Source: Acidobacteriota bacterium (GTDB taxonomy: Bacteria; Acidobacteriota; Terriglobia; Acidiferrales; UBA7541). Taken from it: DNA of 64,000 nt. The position numbers and the translations under genes were made by a program. Where the stretch lies: positions 1 through 64,000 of the forward strand of contig JAJYLB010000015.1 of NCBI GenBank assembly GCA_021788095.1, written 5' to 3'. Under the pieces are notes generated by a model. It did not search any database and had not been told where the DNA came from. It was given only the letters and a program-made list of their open reading frames with translations. Below, in pieces: positions 52,201 through 61,366 of this stretch. Numbering within the stretch: position 1 is the stretch's first letter; the number at the start of each line of letters is the position of its first letter.

Positions 52201-53599
52201 GGTGCGCGCGCTCGCGGCCATGCACGCCGCCGGCATCTACGCGGATTCGCTCGCTTATCCGAACCTCCGCGAGTTGGCGATGGACTTCACCCTGCCCAGG
52301 CCGCTTCGCGCGCCGGAAAACTCGCGGCCCACGGTCGTTTCGGTCGCTTGGCCGGTGCCGATGCCGGCCACTCCGCGTCCTCAAATCACCGCATACGCGC
52401 CGGCGCCCGTGCCCGCTTCGCCTTCCGGCCATATCGTGTCTTGGAAGGAGCCCATCAGCCCCCGGCAAAGCGCGGAGATCCTCGCGCGGCTGGCGACCTT
52501 CCCGGGCGTGACCGTGTACTGGATGGGCCGGAGCTATCTCGGGGCGAATCTGTGGGCCGCGGATATTCTGCTGCCCTCGCCCGCGAAACTCCGGTCGCTG
52601 GCCAAACTCGATACGTTCAAGGCCACGATCGTCTATTCGGCGAGGCAGCACGCCAACGAGGTCTCGAGCACCAGCCACGTTCTGCGCCTCGGGGAAGAAC
52701 TGCTGCGCGACCCCGAGACGCGTGCCAGCCTGAAGAAAGTCAATGTGGTCATCCACCCGATCGACAATCCCGATGGCGCGAACCTCTCGATCGATTTGAT
52801 GCGCATCACCCCGAAGTTCCTCCTGCATCCCGGCTATCACGGCTCGCTCACCGCCGACGTCGAAAGCGGCGGGGGGCTGGAGGACCCGATCTATCCCGAA
52901 TCGCGCACGCGGCGGCAGTTGAGGGAAGCGTGGCTGCCCGACGCCTTCCTCAATCCCCACGGATACCCTTCGCACGAATGGGTGCAGCCCTTCTCCGGCT
53001 ACACCGCGTGGATGATCCGCCGCACGGACGTCGCGTCGGGCTACGCCTGGTGGATTCCACGCGGCTGGTTCACCAGCCTCGCGTATCGTATCGGGCCAGG
53101 CTTTTCCCATAGCAAGGACGTCGCCTACGAATTGAGGGCGCGCATCGCCCGCGCGATCAACCAGGTGCCCGGCGCGGCAGCCCTCGATCGCGCCGAGAAT
53201 TGGCTGTACGAGCGGTACGGCGTGGACTGGGAGCCCCGCCGTTTCCAGCAGCCGCTTTACGAAGGTGTGCGCATCTATATGGCGCTCCAAGGAATCGGAG
53301 GGCCAGCGGCAGGCCCCGGTGCGGGGTATTCCACCGCCAGTTCGCCCGGCGTCACTTGGGATGAAGGCTACACCGAGGCCCCCGACGAAACCGCTCACGG
53401 CGACTACTTGCATCTGGTCGCCGGCATGGGACTCGCCTACGACCGCGTCCACTTGACCTACCTGGCGCAGGGGAAGTTCAAGATCACACGCAGCGAAAAA
53501 CAGTTTTCGAATGGGGTGAGCTGGACCGTTAGCCGGGAGCGCCCGATCCTTCCCTCGAAGTGGCTGATCGAGCCGGGTCCGGGAATCGAATCGCAATAG
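49238..53599 (+). CDS. Very large M14-family zinc carboxypeptidase-like protein (1453 aa)
   Basis: TIVYSARQHANEVSSTSHVLRLGEELLRDPETRASLKKVNVVIHPIDNPDGANL: M14 HxxE-like zinc site and NPDG. Confidence 0.8.
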   Translation: MRWRIFSVILFGVLSLFAASRPSPPATRGAVRVVPWAIENAFQPGQMLVDTNGNGIPDFLAGHVVVPDQPTAPENAAAANLAARLAYGVTGLTLPVVVTKPEDGTEKGPKFFVGAGSMPSSASAALAPLTALLGTGEGGVFLAGDIDLAVVGSDAPGLLAAADDFASHAPYQWAMPGETIGAIAQRVNALLSAAKLKATARLLGLSYVDREPGIRRAILSVSGTASAAAVRKALTPEGKPPLRFAAVKELVILVSAQPQVGGVRELLRLAGAQPPMTLTNPVPMALPPAGPMPASAPKPLDLGQLYTIKGLLGGSAKLPIPSAVVSRLYVPAGAAGVAMANLAARIGLETTGISFPLAYVPSGVSSAQVPAQAVVAADSGLGKQLMAELGSAKDQRGNPFGKEIFEPLAPGEGEIRSIDNAFGKHSALLVRGDAAGQTAALDYAAGRLPFLWQPDKRYESTDEIRYDLHRFFSLRSSSGQAAAALYHFERWAKQAEAAKAKPTSIDATVYVDKADLKLASFLQSRIEQAAPGAKVAVHAGSLHAGLKCCASDPPLHYVSRRQPFVQAKPTFTDDFTIPWEGGRLLDAVRKAAPGIVRGQPADLRAEVSEGPAERRKLQTQLEQILTAAGADPNKSRVEVLCAYKPGYSWLMDEIAPALKGKPVSRIAIEFQPDVDREGTSLLYSKSRWLQELYPVDEMLSRELRLPLKNVRFEEMKGASGPTYRVHVYGAGGSELLSREFTVHTSVRPYSAEFPQYDRVQVDTGWVHLVSGGKPLLNQRVETDVEMFWDHYQKITLPRLFHFVMKQNGGKVLPEYQPLFDTLLLQIHLSEPDYALGWEHQRISSLDALEEDTLYSTSNFFYMMGTLDSTGIFDYMGRVIPVVYPSAEGKDGRVTIEFFAKDGPHPLADLKWTDAAGRRYEEERDLPALRLGMPRLVAARVRSGAPGVEELTWELAADAREDRYRDWIRIEQADRVEHTMFSVEQAGGQVRALAAMHAAGIYADSLAYPNLRELAMDFTLPRPLRAPENSRPTVVSVAWPVPMPATPRPQITAYAPAPVPASPSGHIVSWKEPISPRQSAEILARLATFPGVTVYWMGRSYLGANLWAADILLPSPAKLRSLAKLDTFKATIVYSARQHANEVSSTSHVLRLGEELLRDPETRASLKKVNVVIHPIDNPDGANLSIDLMRITPKFLLHPGYHGSLTADVESGGGLEDPIYPESRTRRQLREAWLPDAFLNPHGYPSHEWVQPFSGYTAWMIRRTDVASGYAWWIPRGWFTSLAYRIGPGFSHSKDVAYELRARIARAINQVPGAAALDRAENWLYERYGVDWEPRRFQQPLYEGVRIYMALQGIGGPAAGPGAGYSTASSPGVTWDEGYTEAPDETAHGDYLHLVAGMGLAYDRVHLTYLAQGKFKITRSEKQFSNGVSWTVSRERPILPSKWLIEPGPGIESQ

Positions 53600-53847
53600 A
53601 GGCTGTTGCAGAACCCCTTCCCGCCCTCAGGGGCTAAAGAGTCTGTGTGGCAACTGGCATTTCCACAGTTTGTATTTTTCATAGATTCGCGCAAGTCGTT
53701 TGCGGACAACGCACGAAATTTGCGCCAGGGCTGTGGAATTCGCACCTTTTCGCGTTGCCACACAGATTCTAAAGCCCCTGATTTTTGGCGGCCCTTATGG
53801 CACGGCTGAAGCCGTGCACTACAAAGCCAGGGTTATGCAACAGCTTC
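53599..53847. repeat. Palindromic intergenic repeat family B, copy 3, interrupted by the MITE (114 bp without insertion)
   Basis: Ends GAGGCTGTTGCAGAACC / GGTTATGCAACAGCTTC; hairpin AGGGGCTAAAGCCCCT split by the MITE. Confidence 0.8.
53634..53774 (-). mobile_element. 129-bp MITE-like element copy 3 (53640-53768) with CTAAAG direct repeats
   Basis: Reads as exact reverse complement of copies 1 and 2; repeats CTAAAG at 53634-53639 and 53769-53774. Confidence 0.92.
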
Positions 53848-54016
53848 TGGAGGCTCCCGCGCGTGTTTCGCCTGCGGGGCATCTCCGGTACAATTCGACG
53901 GGCAAACGAAACGTTCACCACGGAGCAGAGAGAGTTTCACGGAGCCGAGCCGGAACGCCCGCTTCTCCTCCGTGGATCTCGGTGGACCTCCGTGGTGGTC
54001 TTCCGGCACTCTACAA

Positions 54017-56035
54017 ATGCGCATCGCGATTGATACCGGTGGCACCTTCACCGATTGCATCTTCGTCAGGGACGGCCGCCTCGAGATTCTGAAACTGCCT
54101 TCCGCGCGGCAGGATCCCGCCCGCCCGGTCGCGCAGGCGCTCGAGACCATCCTCGGCCCTTCCCGGGAGCGCGCCGGCGTCGAGTTGACTTGCGGGACGA
54201 CCGTCGGCACGAACGCGCTGCTCGAGCGCCGCGGGGGCCGCATCGCCCTCGTGACGACGGCGGGATTCGAAGACGTGATCGAGATCGGCCGGCAAGACCG
54301 CCCGCGCCTCTACGATTTCTTCGTTACGCGCCCCGAACCGCTCGTTCCCCGCGACCGCCGGTTTGGCCTTCGCGAGCGGGTCGACGCGGCGGGTCGTTCG
54401 CTCGAGGCTCCGAGCGAAGAAGAACTCGATCGCGTGACCGGGGAACTCGAGCGCGCGGCGCCGGAAGCCGTGGCGCTCTGCCTCCTGTTCTCTTTCGCCA
54501 ATCCCACGCATGAACGCGCGCTGGCGCGGCGGCTGCGGGCTCGCGGCATGCGCGTCTCCGTTTCGCACGAGGTCCTGGCGGAATTTCGCGAATACGAGCG
54601 CACGGCCACCGTCCTTGCCAATGCCTACCTCACTCCGGCGGTGAGCGGCTACCTCGAGGCCGTGGAGCGCTCGGCGGGACGCGGGCGAGGGACGCGTGTG
54701 GGCGTCATGCAGTCGAATGGAGGAATCGCCTCGGCCCGAGCGGCGGCGGAGGAGCCGGTGCGGACGGTGCTCTCGGGCCCTGCCGGCGGCGCGCTTGGCG
54801 CGCGAGGCGCGGCATCGCTTGCAGGCTACGACCGAATCATCAGCTTCGACATGGGGGGAACCTCGACCGACGTCTCCCTGATCGAAGGCGAGTTGCGAAC
54901 CACCACCGAATCGCACGTCGCCGGTCTGCCCGTAGCCGTGCCCATGCTCGAAATCCATACCGTGGGCGCCGGCGGCGGGTCGATCGCGCGGTTCGACGAT
55001 GCCGGCGCCATGCGTGTCGGCCCGGAAAGCGCCGGCGCCGACCCCGGCCCCGTTTGCTACGGTCGCGGCGAGCAGCCAACCGTCACCGACGCTCATCTGG
55101 TGCTGGGCCGCTTGGGAGCGCAAGGCCTGCTCGGCGGCAAATTCCCGCTCGACGAAGCGCGGGCGCGGCGCTGTTTCGAGCGCGCGAGAGGACCGCTTCG
55201 GTCGGTCGAGGCGTTCGCCGCGGGGATCCTGGCGGTGGCCGATACCACGATGGAGAAAGCGATTCGCGTGATTTCGGTCGAGCGAGGTTACGACCCGCGC
55301 GATTACACCCTGGTGGCTTTCGGCGGAGCGGGCGGGCTTCACGCCTGCCAACTGGCAGACGCGCTGGGGATTCCCCGAGTCCTCATCCCGAAATTCCCGG
55401 GTGCGCTTTCCGCGCTGGGCATCCTGGCGGCCGACGTGGTGAAGGACTTCTCGCGAACCCTGCGGATCGAGGCGCCCTGTGCCGAATCCTCGGGAGCCGC
55501 TCTGCGGGGTCCACTCGCGTGCGCCTTTGCCGCGATCGAAGCGCGAGGCTGGCGGGAGATGAAGTCGGAAGGGATCGCGCCCAAGCGCGTGCGGATCGAG
55601 CGCCTGCTCGATCTGCGCTACCTCGGCCAGGGTTACGAGCTGACGATTTCCGCCCGCGGCGACTTCCTGAGCCGGTTTCACCAAACCCACGAGCAGCGCT
55701 ACGGATACTCGGATCGCTCCTGGAGGGTCGAGCTGGTCAACGTCCGCTCGCGCTTCATCGGCCAAACCGCCCGGCTGCCCCTCCGCTCCCGCCGCGAAAT
55801 CCCGCGCGACGCCGCCCGCGTCGCCATGGGCCGGCGCAAAGCGATCTTCCCCGGCGCGGGATCGCTCCGCCCGGCGGACACGACGTTCTACGACCGCGCG
55901 CGCCTGCTCCCCGGCCACCGGCTGAAGGCGCCGGCCATCGTCTTGGAATACAGCGCGACCACCGCCATCCCTCCCGGCTGGCAGGGCCGGGTGGATCGCT
56001 ACGAAAACCTCGTTTTGGAGCCGGCTCGGCGATGA
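54017..56035 (+). CDS. hyuA: Hydantoinase/oxoprolinase A subunit
   Basis: MRIAIDTGGTFTDCIFV; SFDMGGTSTDVSLIEG; GAGGGSIARFD. Confidence 0.93.
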   Translation: MRIAIDTGGTFTDCIFVRDGRLEILKLPSARQDPARPVAQALETILGPSRERAGVELTCGTTVGTNALLERRGGRIALVTTAGFEDVIEIGRQDRPRLYDFFVTRPEPLVPRDRRFGLRERVDAAGRSLEAPSEEELDRVTGELERAAPEAVALCLLFSFANPTHERALARRLRARGMRVSVSHEVLAEFREYERTATVLANAYLTPAVSGYLEAVERSAGRGRGTRVGVMQSNGGIASARAAAEEPVRTVLSGPAGGALGARGAASLAGYDRIISFDMGGTSTDVSLIEGELRTTTESHVAGLPVAVPMLEIHTVGAGGGSIARFDDAGAMRVGPESAGADPGPVCYGRGEQPTVTDAHLVLGRLGAQGLLGGKFPLDEARARRCFERARGPLRSVEAFAAGILAVADTTMEKAIRVISVERGYDPRDYTLVAFGGAGGLHACQLADALGIPRVLIPKFPGALSALGILAADVVKDFSRTLRIEAPCAESSGAALRGPLACAFAAIEARGWREMKSEGIAPKRVRIERLLDLRYLGQGYELTISARGDFLSRFHQTHEQRYGYSDRSWRVELVNVRSRFIGQTARLPLRSRREIPRDAARVAMGRRKAIFPGAGSLRPADTTFYDRARLLPGHRLKAPAIVLEYSATTAIPPGWQGRVDRYENLVLEPARR

Positions 56036-57606
56036 AACCCGATCCCATTCGCCTGGAGATTTTCAAGAACCTCTTCCACTCGGTGGCCGAGGAGATGGGC
56101 GCGGTCCTGCGGCGCTCGGCTTTCTCTCCCAACATCAAGGAGCGGCGCGACTACTCCTGCGCCGTGTTCAACGGCGCGGGCGAGGCCCTGGCCATGGGCG
56201 ACCACATGCCCGTTCACCTCGGTTCGATGCCCATGTCGGTGGCCGCGGCCGTCGCGGAACTCGATCTCCTGCCCGGCGACATCGCTTTGCTCAACGATCC
56301 CTTCTGCGGAGGCACGCACCTGCCCGATCTGACCATGGTGATGCCCGTGCACTTGGGCCGGTGCGCGCCGGGCTTCTACGTCGCCAGCCGCGCCCACCAC
56401 GCCGACGTCGGCGGAAGCCAGCCAGGCTCGATGGGGCTCTCGAGGGATATCTGCCAGGAAGGTATCCGGATACCTCCGGTGAAAATCTTCATGAACGGCC
56501 GGATCGTTCCCGGCATCCTCGCGATGATTCTGCGCAACGTGCGCACCCCTCGCGAGCGCGAAGGCGACTTGGCCGCGCAAATCGCCGCATGCCGCACGGG
56601 TGCGCGCCGGCTCGATGAGATCGTGGCGAAATACGGCCGAGGCGAAGTCGGCCGGTACGAGGCGCACCTGCTCGAATATTCCGAGCGGATGATGCGAAGC
56701 GCGCTGCGGCGGATTCCTTCGGGCGTCTACCGCGGCGAGGACGCCATGGATGACGACGGTTGGGGAAACGGGCCGCTGCCCATACGCGTGGCCATCCGGA
56801 TCGGCGGCGAGCGGGCGGAAATCGATTTCGAAGGGACGGCGCCGCAGTGCGCGGGAAGCGTCAATGCGGTCTACGCCATCGCCTATTCGGCGGCGCTTTA
56901 CGTGTTCCGGTGTCTCCTTCCCGAGGAAGTGCCGATGACCGCGGGCTTGATGCGGCCGATTCGCGTCCTGGCGCCTTTGGGAACGCTTGTGAACGCCCTG
57001 CCGCCTGCCGCGGTTGCTGGGGGAAACGTCGAGACGGCGCAGCGGATTGTGGATGTCCTGCTGAAGGCGCTGGCTCGGGCGGTCCCGCAGCGCGTGCCGG
57101 CGGCCAGCCAAGGCACCATGAACAATGTGACTTTCGGTGGCCGGGACCCCAGACGGGCCGGCGCCCTCTTCGCCTACTACGAAACCATCGCCGGAGGGAT
57201 GGGCGCGCGGCCGGGACTCGAAGGCCTGAGCGGCATCCACACCCACATGACCAACTCGCTGAATACCCCCGTCGAGGTCCTCGAACACGAAATCCCCGTT
57301 CGGGTGCGCCGCTACTCCCTGCGGCGCGGCTCGGGCGGCGCCGGCCGGTCCAGGGGCGGAGACGGAATCGTGCGCGAAATCGAGTTCCTGACGCCCACGC
57401 AACTGGGAATCCTCAGCGATCGGCGCAAGCGCGGGCCGTATGGCTTGGCAGGTGGAGAAGACGGAGCAGTCGGCGTGAACGAGCTGCTCGTCGGCGACGA
57501 GGTTCGCTCGCTGCCGTCGAAATGCGCTCTCGACGTGCCCGCGGGCGGCGTGCTGCGCGTGCTTACGCCTGGAGGCGGTGGTTGGGGAAAGTCCGGAGAA
57601 ACTTAG
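56032..57606 (+). CDS. hyuB: Hydantoinase/oxoprolinase B subunit
   Basis: ATGA overlap with hyuA; FSPNIKERRDYSCAVFNGAGEALAMGDHMPVHLGSMP; NDPFCGGTHLPDLTMV. Confidence 0.93.
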   Translation: MKPDPIRLEIFKNLFHSVAEEMGAVLRRSAFSPNIKERRDYSCAVFNGAGEALAMGDHMPVHLGSMPMSVAAAVAELDLLPGDIALLNDPFCGGTHLPDLTMVMPVHLGRCAPGFYVASRAHHADVGGSQPGSMGLSRDICQEGIRIPPVKIFMNGRIVPGILAMILRNVRTPREREGDLAAQIAACRTGARRLDEIVAKYGRGEVGRYEAHLLEYSERMMRSALRRIPSGVYRGEDAMDDDGWGNGPLPIRVAIRIGGERAEIDFEGTAPQCAGSVNAVYAIAYSAALYVFRCLLPEEVPMTAGLMRPIRVLAPLGTLVNALPPAAVAGGNVETAQRIVDVLLKALARAVPQRVPAASQGTMNNVTFGGRDPRRAGALFAYYETIAGGMGARPGLEGLSGIHTHMTNSLNTPVEVLEHEIPVRVRRYSLRRGSGGAGRSRGGDGIVREIEFLTPTQLGILSDRRKRGPYGLAGGEDGAVGVNELLVGDEVRSLPSKCALDVPAGGVLRVLTPGGGGWGKSGET

Positions 57607-57667
57607 GGGGAGAAACCCTTACCGGGCGGGAAGTGCGAGAGTCTGCACGGGGGTGACGAGGGATGGG

Positions 57668-58204
57668 CTAATCAACCGCTGCGGGAACGCCCACCTCGGG
57701 AAACTGCAGCTTGGCCTTGGCCAAGGCTCGCACCACGTCGGTCTCCACTTTCGTTTCGCTCACGCGCTGCGCAGTGGCCAGTTCGCTGACGAGGAGATAT
57801 CTGGCCCGTTCGAGCATTTTCCTCTCGCGGAAGGAAAGCGGCTTGCTCCGACTGAGAAGCAGCAAACTCTTCAGGACGGCCGCAACGTCCAGTAGCGATC
57901 CGGTGCGCATCCGTTCCGAATTTTCCTTGAATCGATGTTTCCAATCTCCGCGGCAACCGTTCGAGTGGTGATTGCATTCGAGGAACACAACGATCTTCCG
58001 CGCTTCCGCGCTGGTAATGACGCGGCGCAATCCCACGTTCTGCGCGTTCACTTCGGGTACCATCACGCGCAGACCGCTGGAAAAAATGCGGAGCATGAAG
58101 CATCGCTCGGAGCGACCGTTGAGGTAATTGAAACTGACTTGCTCGATGATTCCTACGCCGTGATTGGGATAGATGACCTTGTCCCCGATCTTGTAGTCGA
58201 GCAT
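57668..58204 (-). CDS. CarD-family transcriptional regulator
   Basis: KIGDKVIYPNHGVGIIEQV RID-like domain; C-terminal LSFRERKMLERARYLLVSELA. Confidence 0.9.
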   Translation of the reverse strand: MLDYKIGDKVIYPNHGVGIIEQVSFNYLNGRSERCFMLRIFSSGLRVMVPEVNAQNVGLRRVITSAEARKIVVFLECNHHSNGCRGDWKHRFKENSERMRTGSLLDVAAVLKSLLLLSRSKPLSFRERKMLERARYLLVSELATAQRVSETKVETDVVRALAKAKLQFPEVGVPAAVD

Positions 58205-58435
58205 GGGTCCCCTACCTACGTAACCAATTCTAAGAACAAGGGTTGTGTCCCGTCAAGGTGGCTGCGAAAGAAAAATGAATCATGTGGGGAAGTAGGACCA
58301 CGATGGTCGTATAAGCGGAGTACTGTAACATATTGAACTGCACGACATTGGCGCTCCCGCGCCCCTCGGCATTTCGCTTGCCTCCCGACTTGCATTTTTC
58401 TCCGAGTCGCGCCCGAATCCAATTCCTGTCGCCGG

Positions 58436-58576
58436 CTAACAGGAGGCTGCAAAAGGCCAAGGTGTCGTGCTGAGCGAAGCGAAGCACCTCGTCAATCCCC
58501 TGGAAACTGGGTTCGCGGGATCCTTCGCTGCTCTCAGGACGACAGTCCTAAAACGCCTTTTGCAGCATCCTGCTAA
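58436..58576. repeat. Palindromic intergenic repeat family C, copy 2 (about 141 bp)
   Basis: CTAACAGGAGGCTGCAAAAGGCC ... GCCTTTTGCAGCATCCTGCTAA inverted termini. Confidence 0.65.
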
Positions 58577-58591
58577 GTTACAATCTCGACG

Positions 58592-59293
58592 ATGCTTTCC
58601 CTGGCAGTCGATACGACCACGCCCGCCGGAAGCCTCGCCGTGCTCGACGACGAGCGAGTGCTCGGCATGATCGGCATGTCGGTCGCGGAAACGCATTCCT
58701 CGCGGTTATTCCGTCATCTGCGGTTTATGCTCGAGGAGATGCGCCTGGAACTTGCCCAGTTCGACCTGTACTCGGTTGCAGCCGGGCCGGGATCTTTCAC
58801 GGGGTTGCGCGTCGGATTGGCCGCCGTGATGGGATGGGCGGAAGGGTTCCGGAAACCGATTGCGGCCGTGAGCGCCCTGGAAGCGGTGGTCGCTCAAGCG
58901 ACGGCGCCGGCGGCCGTTCTAGCGCCGGTTTTGGACGCGAGGCGGGGGCAGGTGTACGGGGCGGTATACGAACGCCAGGGCGCCGAACTCGCTCGGCGGC
59001 GGGAGGAAGTTGTCTTGGCCCCGCGGGAATTCCTGGCTTGGTTGGCGGAGTGCGTCGGCAACGATGCCCCGGTTCTCGTGACGCCGTCGCCTGAAGTCAT
59101 CGCGCAGGGGCCCGCCACGGCGGGCCCGCTCCCCTCCCACTCTTGGCTGGTGGAACGGGTGTCCCCGCTTCTCGCCTCTACCATCGGCCGCCTCGGCTAC
59201 CAGCGCGCGCGGCGCGGCGAACTTTTGAACGCCCTGAATCTCGACGCCAATTACGTGCGCCGGCCCGACGCGGAGCTGAATTGGAAGGATTGA
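58592..59293 (+). CDS. tsaB: tRNA threonylcarbamoyladenosine biosynthesis protein TsaB
   Basis: MLSLAVDTTTPAGSLAVLDDERVLG; AGPGSFTGLRVGLAAVMGWAEG. Confidence 0.92.
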   Translation: MLSLAVDTTTPAGSLAVLDDERVLGMIGMSVAETHSSRLFRHLRFMLEEMRLELAQFDLYSVAAGPGSFTGLRVGLAAVMGWAEGFRKPIAAVSALEAVVAQATAPAAVLAPVLDARRGQVYGAVYERQGAELARRREEVVLAPREFLAWLAECVGNDAPVLVTPSPEVIAQGPATAGPLPSHSWLVERVSPLLASTIGRLGYQRARRGELLNALNLDANYVRRPDAELNWKD

Positions 59294-59718
59294 ATATCCG
59301 CCGGCTTGGCCCGGCAGACGCGGAAGCCATCGAAAGGATTACTCGAGAATCGCCCCAGGCCGAGGCCTGGGATCCGGCAGGTTATCTCGGCCTGCCGGCA
59401 TGGGTGGCCGAAGGCTCCGGGGGTGTGGTCGGTTTTCTCGCCGTCCGCGTTGTCGCCGAAGAGATGGAGGTTCTGAATCTGGCTGTGGAACCCGAGTCGC
59501 GCCGCCAAGGTGTGGGCGGAGCCCTGCTCCGTGCCGCGCTCGTTTTTGGCGAATCGGCGGGAGCGACGCGCATCTCCCTGGAAGTGCGGGAATCGAACGA
59601 GGCAGCCAGGCGGTTCTACGAGGGGCAAGGCTTTCGGGTGGTAGGGCGCCGGCGTTGCTACTACCGCCAACCGGAAGAGGACGCTCTGCTGATGGCGCGA
59701 CCTCATGCCGTGCGGTGA
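59281..59718 (+). CDS. rimI: GNAT acetyltransferase, RimI-like
   Basis: LNLAVEPESRRQGVGGALLRAAL...LEVRESNEAARRFYEGQGFRVVGRRRCYY; directly follows tsaB. Confidence 0.85.
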   Translation: MEGLNIRRLGPADAEAIERITRESPQAEAWDPAGYLGLPAWVAEGSGGVVGFLAVRVVAEEMEVLNLAVEPESRRQGVGGALLRAALVFGESAGATRISLEVRESNEAARRFYEGQGFRVVGRRRCYYRQPEEDALLMARPHAVR

Positions 59719-59792
59719 ACGATTCCTTTCGCCGGCTGGCTTGGCCCGAGGCGCCGCGAAGTTTCTCTGGCGCTGCCGTTAGGCGGGCTCCC

Positions 59793-59820
59793 GTAGGGGC
59801 ACGCTGCTGCGTGCCCCTAC
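59793..59820. repeat. Perfect GTAGGGGCACGC-TGCT-GCGTGCCCCTAC hairpin (family D)
   Basis: 12-bp perfect arms. Confidence 0.75.
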
Positions 59821-59885
59821 CGCTCCATTACCGCTCCATTACCCTTGGCCGCCGAAAGCCGCTATGCTAGCTTCGGCCGAGGCGA

Positions 59886-60530
59886 GTGAGCGACGGCCTC
59901 GGGACTCGGAGGCGGATGGCATTTCGGGAAGCGGTCAAGGTTGCCGTCGTGCCGTTGGCGCTCGCGCTCGTGGCCGGCTGGTTCGAGTGGCTATGGGTGG
60001 CGGCGGCATTCGTGGCGGCGCTGGTTTTCGTCTTTTATTTTTTCCGCGACCCCGAGCGCGCCGATCCCGTTGCTCCCGAAGCCGTGGTAGCGCCCGCGGA
60101 CGGCCGGGTCATGGAAGTGGCCGAAGAGACGCTGGCCGGCCGGCCGGGCAATCGTATCGGCATTTTCCTTTCGATTTGGGACGTTCACGTGAATCGGTCG
60201 CCTATTGCAGGGGAGATGGCGAAGGTGGACTATCGGCCAGGCAAGTTCCATGCGGCGATGCGCCCCAAGGCCTCGGCGGAGAATGAGCGCAACGTGATTC
60301 AGTTGGCGACAGTCCGCGGCCCGGTGGTCGTCGAACAGATCGCGGGCTGGGTGGCGAGGCGAGTGGTGCTGTGGAAGAGAACCGGCGACCGGCTCGAGCG
60401 CGGAGAACGCTTCGGGATGATCCGCTTCGGCTCCCGCGTCGAGCTGTGGCTGCCGGCGGAGGCGAGCATAACGGTGCGGCCGGGAGACCGGGTGCGCGGC
60501 GGCTCGAGCGTGGTCGCGCAATGGCGTTGA
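59886..60530 (+). CDS. psd: Phosphatidylserine decarboxylase (short form)
   Basis: FRDPERADP...VVAPADGRV...GIFLSIWDVHVNRSPIAG; C-terminal RFGSRVELWLP. Confidence 0.93.
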   Translation: MSDGLGTRRRMAFREAVKVAVVPLALALVAGWFEWLWVAAAFVAALVFVFYFFRDPERADPVAPEAVVAPADGRVMEVAEETLAGRPGNRIGIFLSIWDVHVNRSPIAGEMAKVDYRPGKFHAAMRPKASAENERNVIQLATVRGPVVVEQIAGWVARRVVLWKRTGDRLERGERFGMIRFGSRVELWLPAEASITVRPGDRVRGGSSVVAQWR

Positions 60531-61366
60531 GCGGGATAGGGAGACTAAAGGCCGGGAGTCCGGCGGCTGCCAAGCCAGGGAAGCCGCTGCGCGGCCGCCG
60601 CGGAATCTACCTGCTTCCCAGCATTTTCACGGTGGCCAATCTTCTCTGCGGTTATTACGCCATTTGGTCCATCTTCCAGGGCGACATCGCCGATCTGGAC
60701 AATGCGGCCAAGGCCATCGGCTTCGCCATCCTGTTCGATATGTTCGACGGCCGGGTCGCCCGCCTCACCAACTCGACGAGCGAACTGGGCAAGCAGTTCG
60801 ATTCCCTGGCCGACGTGATCAGTTTCGGCATCGCTCCCGCGCTTCTGGCCTACGCGTGGGGGGTGCGCGGCGTGGTGGCGCCGTCGGGGACGGCCGAGCT
60901 GCGAATCGAGGGATTTGGCTGGCTGGCCGGTTTCGCGTTTCTACTCTGCTGCGCCTGGCGCCTGGCGCGGTTCAATATCCAGGGCATGGCTCCCGAACAA
61001 TCCCATTATTTTGTGGGATTGCCCACGCCGGCGGCCGCGGGCGTGATCGCCGCGATGGTGCACGCGGTGAAATATCCTCTCACCTCGTGGTGGGTGTCGT
61101 TGTTGTGGCTGGGGCTGGAGTTGACGGTCGCGGTGCTGATGTGGAGTTCCGTGCGCTACGTGGGTTTCAAGGAGATCCAGTGGCAGCGGCGCCACTCCTC
61201 GTTGGCGTTCATCTTGATTGGCCTGCTGATCGCCGCGATCGTGTTGTATTCGGAGGAGGTGTTGCTGGCCATAGCCACGGTATACCTGCTTTCGGGCATC
61301 ACCGCGCGGCTCGTGCGCCAGGTGCGGCACCGCCGGACCCCGCACACGGGCGACGCCCATGCTTGA
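60521..61366 (+). CDS. pssA: CDP-diacylglycerol-serine O-phosphatidyltransferase
   Basis: CDP-alcohol phosphatidyltransferase motif DMFDGRVARLTNSTSELGKQFDSLADVISFG. Confidence 0.94.
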   Translation: MALSGIGRLKAGSPAAAKPGKPLRGRRGIYLLPSIFTVANLLCGYYAIWSIFQGDIADLDNAAKAIGFAILFDMFDGRVARLTNSTSELGKQFDSLADVISFGIAPALLAYAWGVRGVVAPSGTAELRIEGFGWLAGFAFLLCCAWRLARFNIQGMAPEQSHYFVGLPTPAAAGVIAAMVHAVKYPLTSWWVSLLWLGLELTVAVLMWSSVRYVGFKEIQWQRRHSSLAFILIGLLIAAIVLYSEEVLLAIATVYLLSGITARLVRQVRHRRTPHTGDAHA

